A DNA stretch of 7,125 nt from Clostridia bacterium (GTDB lineage: Bacteria > Bacillota > Clostridia > RGIG6154): contig JAGARF010000048.1 in assembly GCA_017622395.1 (NCBI GenBank), forward strand, positions 1 to 7,125. Direction: 5' to 3'. Below are positions 1 through 6,183 of this stretch, one piece after another (within the stretch, counting starts at the first letter, position 1; each line of letters begins with the position of its first letter). Below the pieces are notes generated by a model. It saw nothing but the letters and a program-made list of their open reading frames with translations, searched no databases and was not told the origin of the DNA. A program made the translations under genes and the position numbers.

Positions 1-2667
1 CTTGTTTGATACAGCCTGTTTAACAACCTTTTTTTCTTCACCGGGCAGAGTATCTCTTTTTGCATCTGTAGGTTTAAAAACCTCTTTTCTTTCTGCCTGT
101 TTGATTTTTGCTGTTAAAACATATCTGCCAACCTGAGTTTTAATGCTTGAAATCATTGCATCAAACATATCAGAGCCTACATTTTTGTATTCAATAATAG
201 GGTCGTGCTGTGCATATGATCTTAACCATATACTGTGCTTTAGCTGGTCCATTTCGTCAATATGGTCCATCCAGAGAGTATCTACAACTCTGAGCATAAT
301 AACTCTTTCAAGCTCTCTCATATTTTCTTCGCCGATTTCAGCCTCTTTTGCCTCATAGAAAGCTAAAGCCTTTTCGGTGAGAGTTTCGATAACATCTTCT
401 TTTTCAAGGTCCTCAAGGTCTGCTCTTGTGTAAACAACCTCCCCCTCTTTAAGGAAGATTTTTTCACATTCTTCAATAAGCCCCTTTAAATTCCAGTCAT
501 CAGGATACTGACCGGATGCAGTATACTGTGTTACAAGGTCAAGCACCATCACCTCAATCATAGAGGTTATGTTTTTCTTTATATCCGCACCGTCTATAAC
601 CTGTCTTCTCTGCTGATAAATAAGCTCTCTCTGCTTATTCATAACATCATCATACTGAAGAACATTCTTTCTTGATGTAAAGTTTCTGTCCTCAATCTTT
701 TTCTGTGCATTTTCGATTGCACCTGAAAGCATTTTTGTCTCTAAAGGCTGATCCTCAGGAAGTCCCATTTTCTCTGCAAAGCCCATATACCTTTCTGAGC
801 CGAAAAGACGCATAATATCGTCTTCCATAGCAATAAAAAATCTTGATGTTCCCACATCGCCCTGTCTTCCTGCACGGCCTCTGAGCTGATTGTCAATTCG
901 TCTGCTTTCGTGTCTTTCAGTACCGATTATATAAAGACCACCAAGGGCAACAACCTCATCATGCTGAGGCTGAATTTCTGCTCTGTATTTGTCATAAAGC
1001 TCTTTGTAGGTTTTTCTTGCATTTAAAATTTCTTCGTTATCCGTTTCGCCGTAGCTCGTAGCCTCAGAAATCATTTCATCTTCAAAGCCAAGCTTTTTCA
1101 TTTCTTTCTTTGCCATAAACTCAGGGTTACCACCAAGCATAATATCAGTACCACGGCCTGCCATATTTGTTGCAATGGTTACAGCACCCTTTTTGCCTGC
1201 CTGAGCAATAATTTCAGCCTCTTTTTCGTGTTGCTTTGCATTAAGCACATTATGAGGTACTCCGCATTTTTTCAGCATTGCAGATAAAAGCTCTGATTTT
1301 TCGATTGTTATTGTACCAACCAGAACAGGCTGTTTTCTTTCGTAACATTCTTTTATTTGTTTTACAACAGCTTCAAGCTTTCCTTTTTCTGTTCTGTATA
1401 TGGAGTCCTCCATATCCTCTCTTGCCAATGGCTTGTTTGTTGGTATTTCAATAACATCAAGACTGTAAATATCCTGGAATTCTTTTTCCTCGGTTAAGGC
1501 AGTACCTGTCATACCTGAAAGCTTTTTATACATTCTGAAATAATTCTGGAAAGTAATTGTTGCTAAAGTTTTGCTTTCTCTCTGTACCTGAACTCCTTCT
1601 TTTGCCTCAATGGCCTGATGAAGACCCTCCGAGTATCTTCTGCCGGGCATAATTCTTCCCGTAAACTCGTCTACGATTAAAATTTCACCATCATTTGATA
1701 CAATATAATCTCTGTCCCTCTGCATAACACCGTATGCTCTTATTGCCTGATTGATGTGGTGAGAAATTTCCATATTTTCAGGGTCTGAAAGATTTTCTAT
1801 ACCAAAAGCTTTCTCTGCTTTCTTAACACCCTCTGATGTTAAGGTTACAGTCTTTGCTTTTTCATCTACAACATAGTCTGCACCGCTGTCTGCATCAAAA
1901 GTTTTTGTGTCTTCTTCCTTAACAACCTTTTTAACAAGCTTCCTTGCAAAAAGGTTTGCCATTTCATAAAGCTTGGTGGACTCTGCTCCCATACCTGATA
2001 TAATAAGCGGTGTTCTTGCCTCGTCGATTAAAATAGAGTCAACCTCATCGACTACTGCAAAGTTATGACCTCTCTGCACCATCTGTTCTTTGTAGATGAC
2101 CATATTATCTCTTAAATAGTCAAAACCAAACTCGTTGTTTGTACCATATGTTATGTCACAGGCATAAGCCTCTTTTCTCTGTGCATCTGTAAGACCGTGA
2201 ACAATAAGACCCGTTGTCATACCCAAAAATCCGTAAACCTTGCCCATCCATTCGCTGTCACGCTTTGCTAAATAATCATTAACTGTTACGATGTGAACAC
2301 CGTCACCTGAAATTGCGTTTAAATATGCGGGAAGAGTTGCAACCAGAGTTTTTCCCTCACCTGTTTTCATTTCTGCAATTCTGCCCTGATGAAGAACAAT
2401 TCCGCCAATAATCTGCACAGGAAAATGACGCATAGAAAGAACTCTGTCTGATGCCTCTCTTACTGTTGCGAATGCTTCAGGAAGCATGCTGTCAAGGCTT
2501 TCACCATTTTTGTATCTTTCCTTAAATTCCTGAGTTTTTGCCTTAAGCTGTGCATCAGTTAAGGACTTGAAGCTTTCTTCATATTGCAAAACCTTATTAA
2601 GTATAGGCTGTATTCTTTTTAATTCTCTGTTGCTGTAGCTTCCGAAAATCGTTGAAAGTATTCCCAT
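1..2667 (-). CDS. secA: Protein translocase subunit SecA (C-terminus beyond left edge)
   Basis: SecA is the cytoplasmic ATPase that drives unfolded preproteins through the SecYEG channel. The frame is open from ATG at 2667 to base 1, giving 889 residues with no stop. I see the Walker A motif MKTGEGKT with Lys106, Walker B DEVD at 207-210, DEARTPLIISG ending at 225, a preprotein cross-linking domain at about 226-370 (VMQRD around 315, IVDEFTGR around 333), SGMTGTA near 386, TNMAGRGTD with Arg505, and the arginine-finger motif QLRGRAGRQGD at 594-604. The helical scaffold includes WMDHID from Trp799. Lys106 and Asp207 match, from memory, the numbering of Bacillus subtilis SecA. Only a charged tail is seen at the end, so the usual C-terminal zinc-binding motif, if present, lies outside the window. 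The start is supported by AGAGGTG six bases upstream. Family assignment is essentially certain; whether this is the sole SecA or a SecA2 is not proven, but its length and motifs fit the housekeeping form. Confidence 0.98.
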   Translation of the reverse strand, partial: MGILSTIFGSYSNRELKRIQPILNKVLQYEESFKSLTDAQLKAKTQEFKERYKNGESLDSMLPEAFATVREASDRVLSMRHFPVQIIGGIVLHQGRIAEMKTGEGKTLVATLPAYLNAISGDGVHIVTVNDYLAKRDSEWMGKVYGFLGMTTGLIVHGLTDAQRKEAYACDITYGTNNEFGFDYLRDNMVIYKEQMVQRGHNFAVVDEVDSILIDEARTPLIISGMGAESTKLYEMANLFARKLVKKVVKEEDTKTFDADSGADYVVDEKAKTVTLTSEGVKKAEKAFGIENLSDPENMEISHHINQAIRAYGVMQRDRDYIVSNDGEILIVDEFTGRIMPGRRYSEGLHQAIEAKEGVQVQRESKTLATITFQNYFRMYKKLSGMTGTALTEEKEFQDIYSLDVIEIPTNKPLAREDMEDSIYRTEKGKLEAVVKQIKECYERKQPVLVGTITIEKSELLSAMLKKCGVPHNVLNAKQHEKEAEIIAQAGKKGAVTIATNMAGRGTDIMLGGNPEFMAKKEMKKLGFEDEMISEATSYGETDNEEILNARKTYKELYDKYRAEIQPQHDEVVALGGLYIIGTERHESRRIDNQLRGRAGRQGDVGTSRFFIAMEDDIMRLFGSERYMGFAEKMGLPEDQPLETKMLSGAIENAQKKIEDRNFTSRKNVLQYDDVMNKQRELIYQQRRQVIDGADIKKNITSMIEVMVLDLVTQYTASGQYPDDWNLKGLIEECEKIFLKEGEVVYTRADLEDLEKEDVIETLTEKALAFYEAKEAEIGEENMRELERVIMLRVVDTLWMDHIDEMDQLKHSIWLRSYAQHDPIIEYKNVGSDMFDAMISSIKTQVGRYVLTAKIKQAERKEVFKPTDAKRDTLPGEEKKVVKQAVSNK

Positions 2668-2673
2668 ATTTGT

Positions 2674-2680
2674 CACCTCT
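2674..2680 (-). promoter_or_regulatory. Ribosome binding site of secA
   Basis: AGAGGTG on the minus strand ends six bases before the ATG at 2667. It fixes the SecA start as MGILSTIFG. Confidence 0.85.
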
Positions 2681-2698
2681 ACATACATAATCTATTCT

Positions 2699-2727
2699 AT
2701 TGTAACACACTTTAGATAAAAATACAA
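2699..2727 (-). promoter_or_regulatory. Sigma-A-type promoter of secA, extended -10
   Basis: On the minus strand, TTGTAT (2722-2727) and TACAAT (2699-2704) are separated by 17 bases. A TG dinucleotide one base before the -10 (2705-2707 reads TGT) makes it an extended -10 promoter. Transcription would begin near 2692, leaving a leader of about 25 bases with no room for a riboswitch. It sits just beyond the ftsZ terminator, so secA is probably transcribed independently of ftsZ. The call is from consensus match only. Confidence 0.7.
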
Positions 2728-2738
2728 CAAAAAATAAT

Positions 2739-2771
2739 AAAAAAACAGCCTGCCGATATCAGCAAGCTGTT
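2739..2771 (-). terminator. Rho-independent terminator of ftsZ
   Basis: Read on the minus strand, an 11-pair stem starts 11 bases after the ftsZ stop: AACAGCTTGCT (2771-2761), loop GATATC (2760-2755), GGCAGGCTGTT (2754-2744). Two of the pairs are G-U wobbles. It is followed directly by a run of seven T (2745-2739, sharing two bases with the stem) and more T-rich sequence, the classic intrinsic terminator layout. It separates ftsZ from secA. Confidence 0.92.
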
Positions 2772-2782
2772 TGTATTAAATT

Positions 2783-3913
2783 TTATCTTCTTAAGAATGA
2801 TGGAATGTTAAATCCGTCGTCTTCATCAGCCTTTGTGCTTTCTGTTGAAGCATCATTGTTCATCTGTGCTCTTTCAGCTTTGAGCTGGTCAAAAAGTGTA
2901 CCCTTTTCAAATACAGGAGCAGGATCAGCTTTTGGAGCAGAAGGGAAAGAAATACCCTTTGAATCGAAGCCTGTTGCAATAACTGTGATAGAAATATCTT
3001 CACCTGCAGTTTCATCAATAGCAGCACCAAAAATAATGTTTGCTGATGGGTCAACATGCTGTTGAATAATTTCTGCAGCCTGTCTAACTTCCAGGATACC
3101 AAGGTTTGCACCTGAAATATTAATAAGAACACCCTTAGCACCGTCAATTGTTGTTTCAAGCAATGGACTTGAAATAGCTGCAAGAGCTGCTTCTTCTGCT
3201 CTGTTGTCACCCTTTGCAATACCGATACCCATATGAGCATAGCCTGCATTCTTCATAACCTGCTTAACATCAGCAAAGTCAAGGTTAATAAATCCGCTGC
3301 CTGTAATTGTATCGGAAATGCTCTGAACACCCTGTCTTAAAATATCGTTAGCCATACCGAAAGCATCAGTTAAAAGTGTATTTTTCTGAGCAATTTCAAA
3401 AAGCTTATCATTTGGAATTGTAATTAAAGTATCTACATTAGCTTTAAGGTTTTCAATACCCTTAACAGCTTTTTCTGATCTTGGCTTGCCTTCAAAACCG
3501 AATGGCTTTGTAACAACACCTACTGTTAAGATACCCATTTCCTTAGCAAGACCTGCAACAACAGGAGCTGAACCTGTTCCTGTTCCGCCTCCCATACCTG
3601 CAGTGATGAATACCATATCTGCACCTCTTAAAGCCTGTCCGATTTCTTCAATGCTTTCTTCAGCAGCCTTACGGCCGATTTCAGGGTCTGCACCTGCACC
3701 AAGACCCTTTGTGAGCTTTTCACCGATCTGGATTTTAACATCTGCTTCTGATTTTAAGAGTGCCTGCTTGTCCGTATTGATTGCAATAAATTCAACGCCG
3801 GAAAGACCTGCGCTTACCATAGTGTTAACAGCATTGTTTCCGCCGCCGCCACAACCAACAACTTTTATTTGTGTAACATTCATATTGCTGTCGAGTGCAA
3901 AATCGATTGCCAT
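2783..3913 (-). CDS. ftsZ: Cell division protein FtsZ
   Basis: FtsZ is the tubulin-like GTPase that polymerises at midcell into the Z-ring and recruits the divisome. The 376-residue product starts MAIDFALDSN and carries a GCGGGGNNAVN nucleotide-binding loop near residues 20-30, the tubulin signature GGGTGTG at 108-114, and the T7 loop NLDFADV at 210-216 with the conserved Asn and Asp that complete the GTPase site of the next subunit. After the core (to about residue 316) comes a variable linker of roughly 50 residues rich in Ala, Ser and charged residues, then the C-terminal peptide DDGFNIPSFLRR, the usual docking site for FtsA, SepF, ZapA or EzrA-type partners. Length and motifs are complete. 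An in-frame TTG six bases upstream (3919) would add Met-Lys, but it lies only about three bases from the G-run of the Shine-Dalgarno sequence, so ATG at 3913 is preferred. The gene has its own promoter and terminator. Confidence 0.98.
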   Translation of the reverse strand: MAIDFALDSNMNVTQIKVVGCGGGGNNAVNTMVSAGLSGVEFIAINTDKQALLKSEADVKIQIGEKLTKGLGAGADPEIGRKAAEESIEEIGQALRGADMVFITAGMGGGTGTGSAPVVAGLAKEMGILTVGVVTKPFGFEGKPRSEKAVKGIENLKANVDTLITIPNDKLFEIAQKNTLLTDAFGMANDILRQGVQSISDTITGSGFINLDFADVKQVMKNAGYAHMGIGIAKGDNRAEEAALAAISSPLLETTIDGAKGVLINISGANLGILEVRQAAEIIQQHVDPSANIIFGAAIDETAGEDISITVIATGFDSKGISFPSAPKADPAPVFEKGTLFDQLKAERAQMNNDASTESTKADEDDGFNIPSFLRR

Positions 3914-3921
3914 TTTCAACT

Positions 3922-3928
3922 TCCCCCT
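3922..3928 (-). promoter_or_regulatory. Ribosome binding site of ftsZ
   Basis: The minus strand reads AGGGGGA, with about eight bases to the ATG at 3913. A competing TTG at 3919 is too close to this site, which decides the start. Confidence 0.75.
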
Positions 3929-3963
3929 ATGTAAATTTTATATTTTCAGTGATTAGTAACTAC

Positions 3964-3992
3964 ATTATAATACATTCCTTTGCATTTGTAAA
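3964..3992 (-). promoter_or_regulatory. Near-consensus sigma-A promoter of ftsZ
   Basis: On the minus strand, TTTACA (3987-3992) and a perfect TATAAT (3964-3969) are separated by exactly 17 bases. Immediately upstream (3993-4018) the DNA is very rich in A and T runs, resembling an UP element. Transcription should start near 3957, leaving a leader of about 43 bases before ATG. It lies downstream of the ftsQ terminator, which fits independent expression of ftsZ. Confidence 0.85.
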
Positions 3993-4018
3993 CAATTTTT
4001 GAGAAATTATTTTTTAAT

Positions 4019-4039
4019 TGTAAAGTATTTAACTTTACA
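4019..4039 (-). promoter_or_regulatory. Operator-like inverted repeat upstream of the ftsZ promoter
   Basis: An exact 8-base inverted repeat, TGTAAAGT and ACTTTACA, flanks a 5-base centre. Its edge is 26 bases upstream of the ftsZ -35 box. No T-run follows on either strand, so it is not a terminator. The size and symmetry fit a dimeric regulator site, but I do not recognise the factor, and AT-rich dyads of this length can occur by chance. Confidence 0.35.
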
Positions 4040-4075
4040 CAATATCGCAAACTCCTGATTTCACTATATTTTGAC

Positions 4076-4112
4076 AAAAACACCGCTGTAAAGCTACTAA
4101 CTTCACAGCGGT
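4076..4112 (-). terminator. Rho-independent terminator of the ftsW-murA-ftsQ unit
   Basis: On the minus strand a 12-pair stem, ACCGCTGTGAAG (4112-4101) and CTTTACAGCGGT (4093-4082), has one G-U wobble and closes a 7-base loop. It is followed by G and TTTTT (4081-4076). It begins eight bases beyond the ftsQ stop codon and separates this transcription unit from ftsZ. Confidence 0.92.
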
Positions 4113-4119
4113 TACCTTT

Positions 4120-4890
4120 TTATTCTTCAGGTGAGTAAAGTGCCTGACCTTCATTTGATAAATCTATGCTCCCTTTTTGTGTGGGAGGTAATTCATTTAT
4201 TGCAGACTCAAGAAGGAGCAGCTTATACTCAATATTCTTTTCATCTCCAAGAATTACTGTCTTGGTTTTGTCTATAACAAAAGTTATTTTATTTTCTTTA
4301 TCAACCTTATAATTTGTTATTCTGTCTTTAACACCGTTTCCTTCAAGAATACCTGAAAGCTTTTTAAAGTTTGCAACAAATTCCGGGTTTTCTTCACCTA
4401 TAAATTTGCCGTCCTGAATTTTAACTTCAAGACCTTCCACAATAGGCATATTGGTTTCTTTAACTGTTTCTAAAATTCTGCACTCCCTATCTATAAGTGC
4501 AAAGCTTTCCCCTGCAATGAGAGCTGCCACAGGCTTTCTTTCATTGATTTCTATTATAACTATATCAGGGAGCTTTCTTTTAATCTTTACACTTTCTACA
4601 TAAGGAATATTTTCAATTTGCTTTTTGCCTTTTTTAATGTTTACCTTGAAAATATTTTCTCCGTATGCAACTGTTGATTTTTCAGTAAGACTCGCCTGTG
4701 TTACTTTTGTATTTCCTGCCACATCTATATATTTGATGTTAAAACAAGGCAAGAGCAACATTGCAAGCATAACGCCTATTAAAAGCAAAATAACCCCAAA
4801 AGCAATTCTTCTGTTTTTCTTTCGTCTCCTGTTACGGTCCCTTATACGGATAATTTTTTCATCCGATTCCTTCAGCACTCTCTTCTTCAT
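4120..4890 (-). CDS. ftsQ: Divisome protein FtsQ/DivIB
   Basis: DivIB/FtsQ is a bitopic membrane protein that joins FtsL/DivIC and FtsB-type partners and links them to septal peptidoglycan synthesis outside the membrane. From ATG at 4890 the product is 256 residues. It has a strongly basic cytoplasmic N-terminus (cluster RNRRRKKNRR), one membrane span at about residues 29-48 (FGVILLLIGVMLAMLLLP), then a POTRA domain from about 50 to 121 beginning FNIKYIDVAGN and including NIPYVESVKIKRKLPD, followed by the beta domain with ERKPVAAL and FALIDRECRIL. Length fits the family, and the C-terminus ends shortly after the beta domain. The start is uncertain: an in-frame TTG at 4914 is possible but has no Shine-Dalgarno sequence of its own, while the GGAGG at 4908-4912 is 17 bases from the ATG. 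The gene overlaps murA by 32 bases in a different frame, suggesting coupled translation. The family call is firm. Confidence 0.93.
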   Translation of the reverse strand: MKKRVLKESDEKIIRIRDRNRRRKKNRRIAFGVILLLIGVMLAMLLLPCFNIKYIDVAGNTKVTQASLTEKSTVAYGENIFKVNIKKGKKQIENIPYVESVKIKRKLPDIVIIEINERKPVAALIAGESFALIDRECRILETVKETNMPIVEGLEVKIQDGKFIGEENPEFVANFKKLSGILEGNGVKDRITNYKVDKENKITFVIDKTKTVILGDEKNIEYKLLLLESAINELPPTQKGSIDLSNEGQALYSPEE

Positions 4891-6139
4891 AGTATCTTGT
4901 GATTTTTCCTCCAAGCGATTTTATGTTTTCTTCAAATTTTTCATAGCCTCTGTCTATATGTTCAATGTTATATATTCTGCTTTCTCCCTCTGCCATTAGT
5001 GCTGCACCCGTTAAAGCCGCACCGCCACGCAAATCGCAAGCATATGCCTTGCCGTTTTTTATGTGGCACTCTGATATGTAAAGCTTATTATCTTTACATA
5101 CCGCGTTTATGCCGAAGTTTCTAAGCTCCGAGGCATATACAAACCTGTTTTCAAAGACTGTTTCTTCTATTACACTTTCACCTTCGCAAGCTGTACCCAT
5201 AAGGCACATAAAAGGCTGACTGTCTGTAGGAAATCCAGGGTATGGCATAGTGGTAATTTTGCCAAATGAATTTAATTTTCCTTCTCTTTCTATCTCCACA
5301 GAGTTTTCAGAAAGGCTTATTTTGCACCCCATTGAAGAAAACGCCTCAAGTTCATTTATGATGTTGGTTAAAGGTGCGTTGTTTATCTTAACCTTTCCGC
5401 CTGTCAATACTCCGTATGTCATATAGGTTATACAGGCAATTCTGTCAGGTTCAACTGTATAGCTTACATATTTTTTTAATTTTCTGACACCTTTTATAAT
5501 TATTTTTTCTGTTCCTGCACCCTTTATGTTTCCTCCCATTTTATTGATGAAGTTTGCAAGCTCCACAATTTCAGGTTCTCTTGCAGGATTGTTTATAACA
5601 ACTCTTCCTTTTGAGAGAGTTGCACAAATCATTATATTTTCCGTTGCTCCCACACTTGGATAAGAAAGGTTTATTTCTGCACTTTTCCCTTTATCAAGCA
5701 GACAGTAAAAACTGCCGTATATTTCATAAATTGACGCCCCCATAGCCTTTAATGCGGATATATGTATATCTATGGGTCTTTCTCCGAGGCAACAGCCTCC
5801 AGGATAGCATATAACAGCCTGCTTATTAACTGCAAGAAGTCCACCGAGAAACATCACCGAGGACCTCATTTTGCACATAAGCTCTTCCTTTATTATATAT
5901 TTTCCGCAATTAGACGAGTCAACGGTTATCCTGTTTTTTTCTTTACTGACAGTGCAACCTAACGCTTTTAAAATCTCTGTGGCAGTTTCAACATCCTTAA
6001 TATCAGGGCAATTTTCTATAACAGAAACCCCTCTGTTTAGTAAGGTTGCCGCAAGGATTGGTAAGGCTGAATTTTTTGACCCCTGAAGATTTATCTCTCC
6101 CCTTAAAGGTCTGCCTCCTTCAATAATATAGCAGTTCAT
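4859..6139 (-). CDS. murA: UDP-N-acetylglucosamine 1-carboxyvinyltransferase MurA
   Basis: MurA transfers enolpyruvate from phosphoenolpyruvate to UDP-GlcNAc, the first committed step of peptidoglycan precursor synthesis in the cytoplasm; fosfomycin inactivates it by alkylating a cysteine. The 426-residue product has the usual length. Visible motifs are GSKNSALPI with Lys22 and Asn23, the mobile loop PGGCCLGERPIDIH with the catalytic-position Cys116 (a second Cys follows it), SVGATENIM near 162-170, AREPEIVELANF near 186-197, PGFPTDSQ with the conserved Asp at 306, FENRFVYASELR near 329-340, and HIDRGYEK near the end. A tail of about 14 residues after the usual terminus overlaps the start of ftsQ. 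GGAGGTG five bases before ATG 6139 fixes the start; an upstream in-frame GTG at 6160 overlaps no ribosome site and is rejected. The Cys predicts fosfomycin sensitivity of this enzyme. Firmicutes often carry two MurA copies, and I cannot say which this is. Confidence 0.97.
   Translation of the reverse strand: MNCYIIEGGRPLRGEINLQGSKNSALPILAATLLNRGVSVIENCPDIKDVETATEILKALGCTVSKEKNRITVDSSNCGKYIIKEELMCKMRSSVMFLGGLLAVNKQAVICYPGGCCLGERPIDIHISALKAMGASIYEIYGSFYCLLDKGKSAEINLSYPSVGATENIMICATLSKGRVVINNPAREPEIVELANFINKMGGNIKGAGTEKIIIKGVRKLKKYVSYTVEPDRIACITYMTYGVLTGGKVKINNAPLTNIINELEAFSSMGCKISLSENSVEIEREGKLNSFGKITTMPYPGFPTDSQPFMCLMGTACEGESVIEETVFENRFVYASELRNFGINAVCKDNKLYISECHIKNGKAYACDLRGGAALTGAALMAEGESRIYNIEHIDRGYEKFEENIKSLGGKITRYYEEESAEGIG
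4908..4912 (-). promoter_or_regulatory. Putative ribosome binding site of ftsQ, unusually spaced
   Basis: GGAGG on the minus strand lies inside the murA coding region, 17 bases before the ATG at 4890, far more than the usual five to nine. No normal start codon occurs in frame between them. Initiation may depend on ribosomes finishing murA at 4859-4861. Confidence 0.4.
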
Positions 6140-6144
6140 TACTG

Positions 6145-6151
6145 CACCTCC
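6145..6151 (-). promoter_or_regulatory. Ribosome binding site of murA
   Basis: GGAGGTG lies five bases before ATG 6139 on the minus strand. It abuts a small inverted repeat (6151-6166), sharing its first G with the stem. Confidence 0.88.
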
Positions 6152-6166
6152 ATATTTCACAATATG
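6151..6166 (-). repeat. Small inverted repeat touching the murA ribosome site
   Basis: CATATT and AATATG pair perfectly around the 4-base centre GTGA, just after the ftsW stop. The stem is all A-U except its closing G-C pair, so any RNA hairpin would be weak. There is no T-run, so it is not a terminator. A chance origin is likely. Confidence 0.3.
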
Positions 6167-6183
6167 AAGGTTTAATTTAATTG

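Noticed and set aside
143..358. 71-codon plus-strand frame opposite secA
   Set aside because: It is a shadow of the conserved SecA C-terminal region; no domain or independent signal supports it.
2700..2745. T-rich minus-strand stretch after the ftsZ stop as a possible repeat
   Set aside because: It is explained by the terminator U-tract running into the AT-rich secA promoter; no repeated unit is visible.
2860..3249. 129-codon minus-strand frame inside ftsZ
   Set aside because: It is an out-of-frame reading of the 3' part of ftsZ with leucine- and glutamine-rich low-complexity sequence; the real frame is intact throughout.
3486..3956. 156-codon open frame on the plus strand opposite ftsZ
   Set aside because: It lies antisense to the conserved ftsZ core. 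Its proline- and serine-rich composition is what results from reading ftsZ codons backwards, and it matches no family I recognise.
3948..3961. Imperfect dyad around the expected ftsZ transcription start (AGTGATTAGTAACT)
   Set aside because: The arms are only five bases with one mismatch, too short to distinguish from chance.
4625..4999. 124-codon plus-strand frame across the ftsQ-murA junction
   Set aside because: It is antisense to two well-supported genes. Its phenylalanine richness reflects reading the lysine-rich ftsQ N-terminus in reverse.
5762..6086. Two short plus-strand frames opposite murA
   Set aside because: Both are antisense to conserved MurA sequence and overlap each other; neither has a recognisable product.
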